From NCBI RefSeq assembly GCF_000485595.1, contig NW_014577176.1, forward strand, positions 156,713 to 220,712: a stretch of DNA of 64,000 nucleotides, read 5' to 3'. This document shows positions 15,001 through 41,219 of this stretch, in pieces (the stretch's first letter is position 1; the number at the start of each line of letters is the position of its first letter). This stretch comes from Priapulus caudatus. Taxonomy: Eukaryota > Priapulida > Priapulimorpha > Priapulimorphida > Priapulidae. The translations under genes were made by a program, and so were the position numbers. Under the pieces are notes generated by a model that did no database searches, had not been told where the DNA came from, and was given only the letters and a program-made list of their open reading frames with translations.

Positions 15001-15208
15001 AGTACGCAAAATCAAGTGTAGACCTTTAGATCTACAGGGGAGCATTGATAAACTAGAATGAATGTGCACCAGAAGCATCTATCACAGTAACTGATTAGTG
15101 CCAGTGTAATGGTAAGGTACTAGGCAAATTACACGTGCATTGTTTTACGCGAGATGTTACAACTCTTTTGGAATCTATGAACTGATATTAGTTTTATGAT
15201 GTTTTCAG
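9061..15208. other. Gene-free stretch upstream of the kinase exons
   Basis: No recognisable exon. It contains GT-rich simple repeats (10780-10800, 14890-14930), a purine-rich GGGG tract near 13880-14050 and one 50-bp hairpin insertion listed separately. It may be a long first intron of the kinase gene. Confidence 0.45.
11941..11990. mobile_element. 50-bp hairpin insertion (micro-MITE)
   Basis: A near-perfect inverted repeat runs from CAGGAGTAGATAATAG to its reverse complement, with an 18-bp spacer. It is flanked by near-identical 8-mers, ATGGCCAT on the left and ATGGTCAT on the right. CAG termini with an 8-bp target duplication resemble the hAT superfamily. The arm resembles those of the hairpins at 44744 and 47755. 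Confidence 0.5.
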
Positions 15209-29436
<14,228 letters not shown>

Positions 29437-29440
29437 TGAT

Positions 29441-29456
29441 CGGGGCGCCCCCTGGC
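29441..29456 (-). promoter_or_regulatory. CTCF-consensus-like site
   Basis: On the minus strand this reads GCCAGGGGGCGCCCCG, containing the vertebrate/arthropod CTCF core CCAGGGGGCGC. It lies five bases after the TLK stop codon. The motif is seen; binding is inference. Confidence 0.35.
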
Positions 29457-29535
29457 GTTGTCTCGCGCGCGCACGCCGGGGGACCCCATCGTCGCGTTTG
29501 TACATAAATTTGTGATTATTATTATTGCGCATGTG

Positions 29536-29598
29536 CTGTGTAAGCACCTGTGTAAGCACCTGTGTAAGGCGCTGTGTAAGGTGCTGTGTAAGCACCTG
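29536..29598. repeat. 12-bp tandem repeat in the TLK 3' UTR
   Basis: About five copies of a GTGTAAGCACCT-type unit, with variants ending GCGCT or GTGCT. It starts about 100 bp after the stop codon. Confidence 0.8.
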
Positions 29599-31999
29599 GC
29601 CGTTTCATTCGAGAATTCAAACTGTGAGTGTGGCACTGCTGTAGGAGTGGTTAAACTGCTAGGGTGGGGAGCGGGAGGGGTAGCGGGAGGGAGTGAGGGG
29701 AGCTCGTCTCTGTCTCGGGTAAACCAAGACCATGTGTATTATAGTCAAGTGAAATGGCCACTGGTTGTAAAGTGGTTGTTTTGGTAATGCTTTGCATCGA
29801 AGCATTTCTGTTTATAACAGAGACTGGCGCTAGTATTGCTGGTTTTGTTTCATGGAACTATCTATCAATAGAATTACCTTTCAACAATTACAATATAATA
29901 ACGGTTAACCACGCTAAACGTTCTTATCGAGAAACTTGTCAAGCCGATGCAGGCAGTGGGATTCTACACAGTATTGCCGGTTGTTATTAGATAGCACTTT
30001 TTGTCCGGTATTACAGAAAAGTTACAGTTAACGTGCAGGTGACAGGGAATGAATCGTTAATCGTATGATTTCCTCAGGCTACAACTGAAAGAGATGTTAA
30101 CGTGCACTGCAACTCTTCGAGACAAATTGTGGCGGAAATTGCCCCTATTTCTACTCCATTGTGTCACGAATACTGTGCGCGCTGAGTGTGGAGGGGGGGC
30201 TCAGGAACAAAACTCATCGACAAGCATGACAAAGTTTTCTTCGGCTGCTATAACATTGGTTTTCTACTGAAGAAAGGTCATCCTTAATAGAGACAGCAAA
30301 ATGGCCCTAAATGCAAACGATATAACGGAGCATGGGTCACACGTTTTACCTTTTATGGTGGTTGCGGTGACTGATCCAACTGCTGCACGGCCTCTATGAT
30401 GCTTCTAAAGGATCCATGTCAGCAAGTTAACGGAAGTTCTCCACGGGAAGTTTGTTTAATCGCTACTTCTCGTTTGTTGTGAATTAAGAGTGTCGCACGC
30501 CTGCCCCATCGTGAAACCTGCGTCGCAATGAAGCCATGTTCCATCTGTTCTGCTTGCCAGTTTATCCAGAGCTTGATGTCGAGGGCCGCATGTGTGATAG
30601 TTTGTGGACAATGAAGTTGATGAGAAGGTGTGTGCAACAGTGCGTGTGAGAGAATGAGGCACGCATCATGATGAGTGTATGTCTGTAGAACGATCGTAGT
30701 AAGGCGGTGTTGCACTGTTCGATTGCACGTACTTGGTTCACTATGAAAGAGGCGAATTGTACACATAATCTCTTGCAAGCTTGTAACTTGCAATGCTCAC
30801 AGGCAGAGTGTTTCATTTCTTCACACCTTCTATGTATGGCATAAATGGCACAATGTTATTGTTGTATATATGTAAAGTTGAGTGCAGGTGTATCGTCAGC
30901 GAAGAGTGAGAAATCCAACTTTGCGCCCTTTCCCGGTAATTGTAGGGTCAGAAACCCTGTGGCTACCGACTCATTTCTAGGACTGACTTATAAGGAGGGT
31001 TTATAACTAAGGCAGTACATGTACAACACCAGGAGTTCAGCACATCCAGATTCAGGATTGTGCAGTCTGTGTTGGGGGCGGGCGGGCGGGGAGGGGGGAG
31101 GGTATAGCGTAAATCCACGGTGGAAGAATCTACATCTAGACTGGAGAGGACATGTTGTCGTGTTGATGAGCTCTGTGATTTATCGGTACTTAATATTATT
31201 GCATCAGGGCGGCAAGCATGCCTGCTCAGCACGCACGGCAACGACTCACGGAGCCACTACTACTGGCTGCTGATCCGCTAGTGTCACCCTCCAGTTAGCT
31301 GGGAATTCTTGAAGTGGGTGGTAGCCTTGCGTACATGACACGCGTGCGTGTATGTGTGCGTATGCGTGTGCGTGAGTGAACGAGTGAACGGAATGTATTT
31401 CGTGAAGGGGAACTATATTTATATGTGATAGTTTTGTACTATTCGTGCGAGCGTAGTGGCGGGTATTTAGCGGGGTTAAAGTTGTGGTTCGTTTCCGTAA
31501 ATTCCGCATCTCTTCGGCAGTATGTGCTGTGTATGCATTCGATGGTGGAAGGTCCTTCATCATGTTCTTTCCTCGCACGTGCGTGTGTGCGTGCGTGTAT
31601 GTGCGTGAGTTTGTGTGTGTGTGCCGGGTAATAATATGTCTATTCTGTGATACTTGTGTGAATATTGGGCCCGATTTCTCTCTCGACTGGCAAGCAGACA
31701 GTTGGAACCGTTTCGAACCCGAGGCCCCCGACCTAGTACGTGCGCACGTGAACGACAATGATTCTTCATGTACGTGCTGTCGCTGCCCAGAGATGGCGCC
31801 ACAGTTTACCCGGTGTAGTTGTTAATTCTGGCTGTGTTAGCAGCACCAACACAGCTAAGCGAGATCTGTGAGCATGACAAACCGCCCCATCACCTGCCAG
31901 ACAACACGTCACGATTCTCGAGTAACTCCAGATATAACACGTCTTCTCACACGATATAACACTAACTGTCTTACTACTCGCCGACAGCAGCAGCAGCAC

Positions 32000-32014
32000 A
32001 CCAGGGGGCGCTGA
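32000..32014 (+). promoter_or_regulatory. CTCF-consensus-like site
   Basis: ACCAGGGGGCGCTGA, preceded by CAC, matches the classical CTCF core very well. It lies between the TLK and SLC40 genes. Confidence 0.4.
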
Positions 32015-34500
32015 CGTGTATATTAGCACTGGTCTGTATCGGCTCGAGAACCCCTGTACGTCGCCTTTCACCTCTGTATGCGTCTGCACTGTCGCTAAAG
32101 GTTCTACACGACTATTAAAGATGCTTTGTAGTAGCGTGGTCGGTATCAACTGTAAGGGTTTCTTCTGTCTGTCGTACTGGGGCGATCACGCTGGGGGGGT
32201 GGGGTGCTGTCAGACACATCGCGGCTGGCTACACGTCACACCAAGGCGTCTGTCAACAGTGGAGTGTTCGGCAGCCTACTGTGACGTCACGGCGAAGCAG
32301 GTGAGGTCACAGTGAAGCAGGCAGGAGTAAGCTGCTTATCTTTCTCTCTAGATCTCTCGTTCTTTCTCTCTCTGTCGCGCGCGCTCTTGCTATCTCGCTA
32401 TCTGTGCACGGCTGCTCTAGGAAATTTTATCAACGCTTAGCGTGGTAGTGGTGATACAGTGGAGAAACGGTGGTTGCCATGTTCATCTGTGTCCCGGTTC
32501 GTGGTTTCTAGGGAGATGCGTGGAGGGGGGGGGGAGTAGTAGGATCAAACTGACTGTTGACGTCTTGTGAAAGTTCACTCGGGAAATTCCTTCTTCAAAC
32601 TATGATAAAATTATATCACAGCTTTTATTCCAAATGCAGAATAATGATGTAAGTACTTATGCAAGCACAGCTTTCTGTTTTTGCACAAGGAACAGAAGTA
32701 TTTATGGAAACAGCCATATTTAATTAAATCTCGATGTGTAAAATGCATACCTTTTCATTTTAATCACTGTATAATTTGTGAAAGCAAACTGTAGTTATGC
32801 CTCCAAGTTTTGGGAAAGTAAAGATTTATTTTCTTTTGAAAAAAAGACAGGTTTTCTGACATTTCTTCATTATTCTCCAGCCACAAAATATCATTACCGG
32901 ACAATTAAGTACGACAATAGTTGAATGAGATCGACTTGATACAATCACGGCTCATGGCGGCTGTGTAGCGAGCGATTCACTAGGACACAGTAAGAACCAG
33001 TGGCCGAGCAAAAGGCCTACACGTGTACAGCTAGGCACATAATAGCTGTCAGGGAAAGTGCCCTAACCTAAAACAATAAAATTTCATAATCGAATTATCT
33101 ATCATAAGTGAACGAGTCACGAGTGGTCTTCCCATGGCCATCATCTCACGTTATAATATTGACACAATCACACGATGCATTACCAAGGAGCTTTAACAAA
33201 CAGTTTAACCATAGTGAAAGACTTGTATTAAAAAATTGTCTTAAAATACTTGCACGTGACAAATGTATATAATGGCGTCCTTGCAGCCAGCAGCCTTGCA
33301 GCCAAATCTAGTCTTATTAACCCATTGCATTCTACACAGTGAAGATGAATAACATAACCTATAAGTCAAATCAAGCTCTGGCAAATAAAAACTTATTCAC
33401 AACAAAATATCTAAGCTAGGCTGATATGTAAATTTCACCAACTATCTACATCACGTGAAATGCCTACAAATCACTCACAATTTTTAAGGCAGCTTCTTAC
33501 AAGGGCTATAATATAATATATCCTGTATTCCTGTATATGTAAATGAATGGGAAAACTTGCAAATGGTCTATTGGAGATTTATAATCAAAATACTTTTACT
33601 TCGAGTATACGAACATGGCGTTCACGTGTCCCCCTGTACATAGAACCAGGCTTGCTCATGATTACTGTTCAGACCCTTCACACACACACTAGCCTGGACA
33701 CCTGAGGTTACCTCAATTATAACTGCAGTCAGAAAAGGTATTCATTATTACACATAAAATTACGCATACACTGTGTTTCGCGCACCGTGCAGTGTAGTAA
33801 TACTTCTACATTAGAAATCAACTTGCTCAACTAAATAAACAATAGATTGCGCAGTTAGTGCTTGTAAAAAGTTATGATTTCAATAGATTCAATCATTTAA
33901 AATATATCTAGCAATCACAAGCGACAGTCACATGTTACCAGCAAGGTGTCACGTGCTTACGATATCATCAATTGTCTCCATTTCCTTAGGCCACATGCCA
34001 GCAATGTGACATTTCAGAGGGATACCTTGATCAACACCAATCATTCTTATACCAACATCAGTCATTAATTAGGACAGGTGGTTCCATAAAGAAATTACAA
34101 AGTGTGTAGCTGAGATTTCTGACATAGTAGGGTTTTCCTCTAGCACAAGTTACTACGATGAACGACAGATTTTGGTAGACTGTTCGAGAGATGTCTTTTA
34201 AATGAGCCATTTTAATCAAAAGGCAATGAGATTGGGTCAATACAAGTAACTTTACAATAATATGATTATTAAAAATAAAAATATTCTTATCATATACATA
34301 TACTTAATACAACCATATGAACACACAACATACTTTATCTTTATCAACACCAGGCAGATCTTCATATTGTTTTTTATAGATGTAATATGGAGCCATGATA
34401 AATACAATATAAATACGTCGTGAACATTGTAATACGGCATGAAGCAATGACAAACACGATGTTTACACGTCAACCGCATTACCATGGCAACGCGTCACCG

Positions 34501-37500
34501 CTACGCCGTGGGATTCAAGCTGCGCTCGGACAGGAACATGTCCGCCTGTCGCTCCGTTACCATGACAGCATCGTTCAGCTTCTCAGGTGGCAAGCAGGAC
34601 GCCTTCAGCTTCTCAAAGTGGAACAGGTGACCTCTGACCTTTCGTGAATAGATGGTGTATGAGAGCCAGCCGAAAGCGACAAACAGGAAGGAGAGGATGA
34701 TGAGGACGCCGAACTGGTGCGGACTCGGCAGCAGGATGACTAGTATGAACTTCAACATGTCCATGCACATGTTGAGCGAATGCTGCACGCCGTTGACAAT
34801 GCCTATCTCTGTCTCGCTAACGTTCTCCTGCAGGATCTGAGTCATCGACAGATCGATCTGCCACAGTCCTGCAGCAGAGAGAGAGAGAAGGGGAAAGAGA
34901 AATGCATTAGAATTTAAGCATTTATACACAGACATGTACACGTGCAAGCAACACACACACGCACATGCACTCGTGCACACACGTATGCACGCACGCACAC
35001 GCACACGCACACGCACACACACACACATATCAAGAGCTGATAAAACATGCCTTCCAGGTGCATGAATGCATGCATCAACTTAGATATTGTGCAGACAGCC
35101 CCACACAGTTCCGTGCCCTTCTGTAAATATGTTCATATGAATGTCAACAGAGGCACATTCAAATCGCAGTGATAGAGTAATCAAAGCCGACGCTGTAATC
35201 TGTATGATACGCACGGGAATTCGATGCAGGGAGAAACACAACTCACCAAATCGTGACAGAACAGTTCCCACGAGGAACAGTATGATGGAAATTTGAACGC
35301 TTGGAACACTGACGCCTGGCATGGAGGTAGCCACCTGCCCCTCAACAGTCGTGGCTGACGGTGATGCAGTCGTAAAGACGTAGTCTTCCTCACTGACGTT
35401 AAACGAACTACTGCTGTCGCCCATTAGAACAGACTTGTCGCGTAAGCTCTTCCGGACGGGCAAGGAGTCGTTCCGCTCTGTGACCGTCTCAACATGACTC
35501 AGGTTGAAAGGCGTTCCAGGCGCCCACACAGATGCCAGGCATATAACCAGCATGCTCAGCTGCAAGATAGCAACGTATAACAAACACTTGCAGAGGCACG
35601 GTTAATTGATGCTAAATTTAACAGGTAAGTAAATTGTGCGGGCCATTTACGAGCTTGGCCCAACATTGCGATCGATTACGTAGACCTAATAACAACTATG
35701 GAAAGTCTGCAACAAAATTTAAGGATGTCCACGGACAGTTGAGAAGAGGAAATTTTCGCAAAACATTTTACACGCCCTCCACATCATCAGCAAGCGTGTG
35801 CTAAATGCACCGGCAAGATCATTTCACCGAAGAGGTGGCAATCTCAGCTCATGTCGATACGAAAATATTTGAATGGAGACATTCCAGATAATCCACGTGA
35901 CGGTCAACCTACTTGAAAGAAGAAGGCGAATAGGCCGGTGCGCTCTACACCAATTCTCCTGCGGACGAACGGGTAACAGATGGTCCCCAGAATGCCTGTC
36001 ACTGATCCCAGAGCCATCATGATGCTGAGCATGGACTCTGATAAGCCCTGACTGTAGGCATAACCTGCAAATTCACAACATAGTAGCTGAAGGTTTATTT
36101 TTGACAAGAATTAAGTCTCAGAGATTAGCCTTGGCAACATTTCACTGCGAATCACTAGGTATTATATTATATATAATAATATGCGATATTAATATATTAT
36201 TTATATGTTATTGCATTAATATATTATTTTCATTATTATCATTATTATTTTCAAGTCCTTTTACTTGCTCAACAAAGATCAAGATTATCTAACACGTGAC
36301 AGCTAATAGTATATGTCACCTGAAGGGCAAGGGCAAATTAAGTTTAGGTACTAAAATAATTTTCTGATGGGATACAGGTTGGTCAATTACCTATTGTTAC
36401 ACTATCAAAGCCAATCACTGTCATGTAGAGCAAAGCAAGCCCGATGCCAGCTGGTGCCACACAGTGGTGCAAGTACGTGTACCAGGCATTATACCACGCA
36501 ACGAACACCGAGCACTTTCCACCCCAGCAAACTGTCGAGGAATCAATGCAGATCGCACGTATAAAACCAGAATAGCAACCTCAAAATCTAGCAAATACTA
36601 TCAAGCCTACAATGGTAAATGAAAAAATATGTCATGCTCTCAATAAAGCTTTTGTCACTTAACTCAATACATTTTATTTTAACATTATTACTAATCAGAA
36701 TTTTTTAAAGACTGCTATGACTTATCGTTAACACTATTCATACCTTTGTCTTTGCGACTCTGCAGCTTCACTACAGTTTCTTTGTATGGTAGATCATCTT
36801 GATCTGTTGTCAGAGCCAGGATTCCTCCACTATACGCTGGAACGTCATCGACTGGGGAAAAATCGCCTTCAAGAACAGATAGTATGTGCTTAGTGAGCAA
36901 TTCCGTAGCATTAAACGAGTCCCACAAAATAAACTTTTACTTCATGCATTTTACAGTCAGGAATTTAAGTTAGAATCAGAGTCACCTCTATAGCACAAAG
37001 GTCACCGGAAGCCCTATTATGTGCACGCTGATAATTTTACCTCTGTCCTCTTGGTCTTTGTGTCTATCTAACGGAATCTTCACTGACGATGATTCTCCGC
37101 TATTAATGTAGGATACTCGCTGTCCTTCTGCCTGTAAAGTGCATGGCTTTGCCTCCCCCGTGTCAGTAGAGCAGCCATTATTGTCCCTGCCTTCAGCGGA
37201 CATTAGAGCCTTGTGTTCAGGTGTAGGAAGTGGCTCGCTCTGGGGGTCAATTGCTCCAGCATTATCAGTGCCTACTGTAAGACAGTTTGACATGCAGTTT
37301 TAAACCAAAAACTAGAAACGCGGGGGTATGCATTTTCAGTGACCAGTAAAAACTATAGTCCAATAAAATGACAAGATGAAATGTTGTGAGACCATGCATT
37401 ACCACGACGTAATAATATAATGTAGTTTTCCATAACTGCTAAGTATTTGCTGCATCCGTAGAAGTAAAAAATCGTGACCGCATTATTATACCTTTGGTTT

Positions 37501-39333
37501 TTGTCAATCTCAGGTTCTTCACTGCCAGCTGTGGGAAACTCTTGTACAGCATCCATATTAACCAGTACTCTGCAGCCATGGAAACAACGTTCCAGCCAGC
37601 GATGGCGATGCAGCTGATCTTTATTGATGCATACGTCATCAGCTGTCCCACGACAATGGGAGCGAGGATGTTGGTTGTCAGATCAATCCTACGCATCCAC
37701 GCATTGATGTCTACAGAGTAAATAACGATAACCTATAATATCACACATTACATATCAATCCCATCTTTCCTTGTATGAACTGGTACATTCTTGATGGCTA
37801 CTGAAACCTGAATCAGGCTACTGCACGAAATACGCATTCAGAAAAACGTGTAACGAATATTTTTCACTATTAACTTAAAATGGTACAGTTGATTCTAAAA
37901 AGAACATGAGCCTCAAATGAATGACACTTATGAAATATACAGGGTTTTTGACATACACATGACATCGCTTTAAAAACCAAGTAACACCATCTACAGCGAT
38001 ATTGGAAAACAGATAATAAGAAAGAGATTACTAACTTGCAAGCTTGGACTTGTTACCGGCGACTATGACAACCACCCAATCACGTTGCATACTGATCTGC
38101 ATTGCCATGGACGACAGTTGACTGACGATCGCTAGAGCTATGATCACAGCCTCAAACAGATACATTGCCCATGCGTTTCCCGGTTCCCGGAGAATCTCCG
38201 TGTACCGCATCAGTATAAGGATGCTGAGCGCATTGATGCAGATGGTGAAGTTATTGATGAATAGAGAGTAGCGTATGACTGGAAAGAAAACAAACAACAG
38301 ATATTTTGTCTCTCTGTTAAAATTAATATAAGGAAAATTATGTTTTATCAATTACCTTAAGTAAAGCACAAGATATCTGAATGACAGCAACACAGGAAAA
38401 GTTATTGAAGTCTTGTTATTTCGTCTACCTTTCAGTCTCGGTGTCCGATCAACCCAGTCACCAACAACAGCTGCGAGAATGAGGATGCAGAGGCCATTTG
38501 CAAAACCATACGTTGCTACTAAACGCAAAGATTCCTGAGACAATATCACCAGGAATAGTCCAACGGAAAATTTCCACATTCTGTCTCCCTGAAACAAGTG
38601 AAAACTAGTATGATGAAATAGGCATTCCAGGAAACGATATTCTGAATGACGTTTGTGAATTTAGCAACAGGCATCGTAAGAAGAAAGGTAAGTGATAATA
38701 GCACAATTTATGTGTCTATAGAATGTGCTATATTATAGTATTATACTATACTATACTGTGTTTACATGTTCCCTCTATAGATATGTTCATGCTAGGCTAA
38801 GTACATTACTATTGATTGAAACGTTGAAATACATGAGAAATTACTATCAGTATTTATAGCTACAAGTAAATATTTATGCATTTTATGCAATGCAATTAAA
38901 AGTTGTATGCTTAAATGTATATATGTACCCATGAGGACATTGTGTGTGCGAGATATAGTGGCCATATCTCTTTAACCTCTGATGAACCTTGATTCTTTGT
39001 TGATTCTGGTGTTCCTATAACAAACGACTCCAATTCACAAATATTTCTTTTCAATAATTATATCAATGATATATTATTTCACTGCTAGCTTGATTTGAAA
39101 TCCTGTGTGACAACACTTAACTCTATATCCTTAAAATGATATTATATATGTATAACGTTACTGTCGTTACATAATGAGGAGTACGTGAGGCACATTTGTT
39201 ACATTATAGTTGAGTTAATTGTTCTACCTCCATTTTCATCGGTAGTATCATTACTTCTACTTGTAACAATTGGCCTCTCATTGGTATGCTCATTCCCAAC
39301 ATCACTTTCCCGAGCCAAGTCCTCGTCAGCCAT
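34501..39333 (-). CDS. SLC40A1: SLC40/ferroportin-type metal exporter
   Basis: Member of the ferroportin family, multi-pass transporters that export divalent iron across the plasma membrane. Eleven coding exons, all GT-AG and in phase: 39228-39333, 38929-38978, 38429-38588, 38036-38278, 37492-37710, 37041-37274, 36744-36851, 36391-36531, 35913-36064, 35247-35559, 34501-34868, giving 697 residues (human 571). Family landmarks: WGDRMW (residues 52-57), GDWVDR, MQRDWVVV, RRIDLTTNILAP, GFDSVTIGYAYSQGL, and GLWQIDL with TQILQENV and NGVQHSLN near the C-terminus. The central cytoplasmic loop (exons 37041-37274 and 36744-36851) and an extracellular loop in exon 35247-35559 make it longer than human. 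Three known metal-ligand positions differ: human H43 is K58, C326 is S417 and H507 is K615, while D39 is kept as D54. I saw no iron-responsive-element loop upstream of the start. The ATG is chosen because it opens the only in-phase first exon. Confidence 0.95.
34931..35025. repeat. CA/CACG microsatellite
   Basis: A CA-rich array with CACG and CATGCA interruptions inside the last SLC40 intron. Confidence 0.85.
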
Positions 39334-39372
39334 CCTGTACTGCAACAATAAACAGTAACACTACGGTTTAAA

Positions 39373-39832
39373 GATGCCGTCGTAGCCTAGTGGTTAGGCC
39401 ACGTATACTGTCCACTGAAGGCTGTGAGTTCAATCCCCGGCCGGGGCAGTAAATTTTATCAAGGTGTAAAAACCTGTCCCTCAACATTGGAGACTGTGAA
39501 TCTCACGTGGCTCGGATGACCACGTAAAATGGCGGTCCCGTCTCCAGTAATACGAAAGGCAAATGAGGACGTAAAAGAACCACTGAGGGCGCAAAAACAA
39601 ACTCTGGCTGTGACCACCCTCAGTGCCATTCGCTGTAGCTATATAGCGCTGTTGATTCAAAGATAGAGATGATGTCCAGGACGGTGATAGGATAGGATGA
39701 TGTTTATTACTGGACATGCTCTCTCTCCTTGAGCCGCGCTGTTGGCGGACAGAAAGGAGTGGCGACCCCTACAGAAAGAAATAATAACAACTTCCCGAGG
39801 AAACTCGAAATAATAATTATTATTATTATTAT
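39373..39832 (+). mobile_element. tRNA-derived SINE, about 460 bp, with 16-bp target duplication
   Basis: The head contains an A box (TAGCCTAGTGGTTAGG) and a B box (GAGTTCAATCCCC) at tRNA spacing. The body follows, including GCTCGGATGACCACGT near 39508, then a terminal ATT-rich tail (39811-39832). TAACACTACGGTTTAAA lies directly upstream (39356-39372) and TAACACTACGGTTAAA directly downstream (39833-39848), the target duplication expected of LINE-mediated insertion. It lies 40 bp upstream of the SLC40 start codon, so it is in the 5' UTR or first intron of that gene. Confidence 0.85.
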
Positions 39833-40020
39833 TAACACTACGGTTAAAAATAAATGTATAAAACTATCAACAAAGCTAACTGTCAGTACATTGATTACAC
39901 GTGATACAATACGACTATAACGAATTCTTCACAGTCCAGGAGCCTGCAATCCAGCAGGAGAGAGTCCAACATTGCTCAGCTCGACAAAGTGCCACCGGTT
40001 ACACCGGCCGTGTAGGTAAC

Positions 40021-40105
40021 TAAGGTAGTAGTACTAGTAGTACGATAGTACTAGTAGGACTACTACTACTAGTACTACTACTACTACTACTAGTAGTACT
40101 AGTAC
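40021..40105. repeat. TAG/CTA palindromic trinucleotide repeat
   Basis: Alternating TAGTAG and CTACTA units separated by ACTAGT, so the tract can fold on itself. Intergenic, upstream of SLC40. Confidence 0.85.
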
Positions 40106-40350
40106 CCACTGTACTGTGTAGTGTGTACGGTACAGTATAAAAAGTTTCCATTTTCATTTTCCCAACACTGAGCGCTAGACTAGTGAGTAGTGAATCGGTT
40201 TAAGACCTCTTTACATATCAGACATATCACAAACATCGTGGTAAAACTTACGTATGGTTAGCCTCAGCTTGAGCTTTTCACAACGTTTTGCGATCAGCGA
40301 TACAAACTAACATCGGTTCACATTGTTTTTATTTTCTCTAGACTTCGCTC

Positions 40351-40367
40351 GCCACTAGATGGTGCTG
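40351..40367 (+). promoter_or_regulatory. CTCF-consensus-like site
   Basis: GCCACTAGATGGTGCTG fits the CCASYAGRKGGCRSY consensus at nearly every position. A second, inverted half (CAGCGCCATC) follows within 25 bp. It lies upstream of SLC40. Confidence 0.4.
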
Positions 40368-41219
40368 TCGATACCAGCGCCATCGTGCGGCGCGGTGTGT
40401 GCACTGATCTAATCATCTAACAAGTTTGTCAGATCAATAAATAAAAGTAAAAAAGTACTAATAAGTACATGGAAATACATTTAAATTAAAATAAATAGTA
40501 TTACCACCCAATTTAGCTTTAGCAACATAAGTTGTCCTGCATCAAATTAATATTATAGCAACTGTCACTAACTATGCTTTTGCTCCAACTGTGGTGTGAT
40601 ACTCCATTACGCATTAGGAGTGTTAGTGTTCCCAACTTTAATGTCATTAATGGTCATAATAACATATATATATATATACATGGTCATGGTCATATATTAG
40701 TTTGTGGTTTAATGTCATTTAGGTTAGGGTTAGGGTTATCAATCATTAATCATTAATGATATCAAAGTTGGGAACTCCTAATGGAGCATTAGCCCAACTG
40801 CGCCAGTAATCGAATTCTTTTGTCATTTAGCAATAAGCAAATTTTCTGCATCAAAATAGAGCTTGAGAGTTACAGAAATATTAATATAATAAGAAATAGA
40901 AATTCCAGTCTATGTGAATTAATTTTAATGCGCATAATTAAAAACACAGGTGACAAAGATGGAACATACATCTAATCATGTATTTATTGATTGCTTTATT
41001 TACTACAATGTCAACTGACATTTCTACATTCATCTAAAATTGTAATTTGTTAAACATCATAATATGAACATAGATTAACCAATGTACTACAACAGTTACT
41101 AATAAAGGGAAACTTTTAAAACATTATTTAGTAAAGTTAACACTAACGATAGCAAAGCAAACATTACAGTAGAAATTTTTGCCAGATGTCTAAAGAAAGG
41201 ATTGGATGCCACTGTTCCT

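Larger units (their letters stand above)
29437..34500. other. 3' side of TLK and intergenic DNA
   Basis: It begins with the presumed TLK 3' UTR, which contains a 12-bp tandem repeat. No protein-coding exon is recognised in the rest. It holds GT/CA-rich patches (31330-31380, 31580-31625) and three CTCF-like cores (29441, 31791, 32000). 32600-34250 is AT-rich without visible genes. Confidence 0.5.
39849..41219. other. Intergenic stretch between SLC40 and KTI12
   Basis: No gene seen. It holds the probable SLC40 promoter side, a CTCF-like site at 40351-40367, a telomere-like double TTAGGG at about 40715-40735, and two AATAAA signals on the minus strand (40983-40988 and 40996-41001) that fit polyadenylation of KTI12 about 220 bp after its stop. 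Confidence 0.5.

Noticed and set aside
31246-31758. 170-codon minus-strand frame downstream of TLK
   Set aside because: Its length comes from GT/CA-rich repeats giving Thr/His/Ala runs. No conserved domain is seen.
39385-39445. Functional tRNA gene
   Set aside because: A and B boxes are present, but the acceptor and anticodon arms do not fold well. The segment is the head of a 460-bp element with a target duplication, so it is a SINE.
39334-40300. Iron-responsive element upstream of the ferroportin relative
   Set aside because: CAGTG words on the minus strand (near 40110, 40170 and 39590) lack the required 5-bp upper stem and bulged C.
40715-40738. TTAGGG-like run (also near 3575)
   Set aside because: Only two or three units, far too short for a telomeric array.
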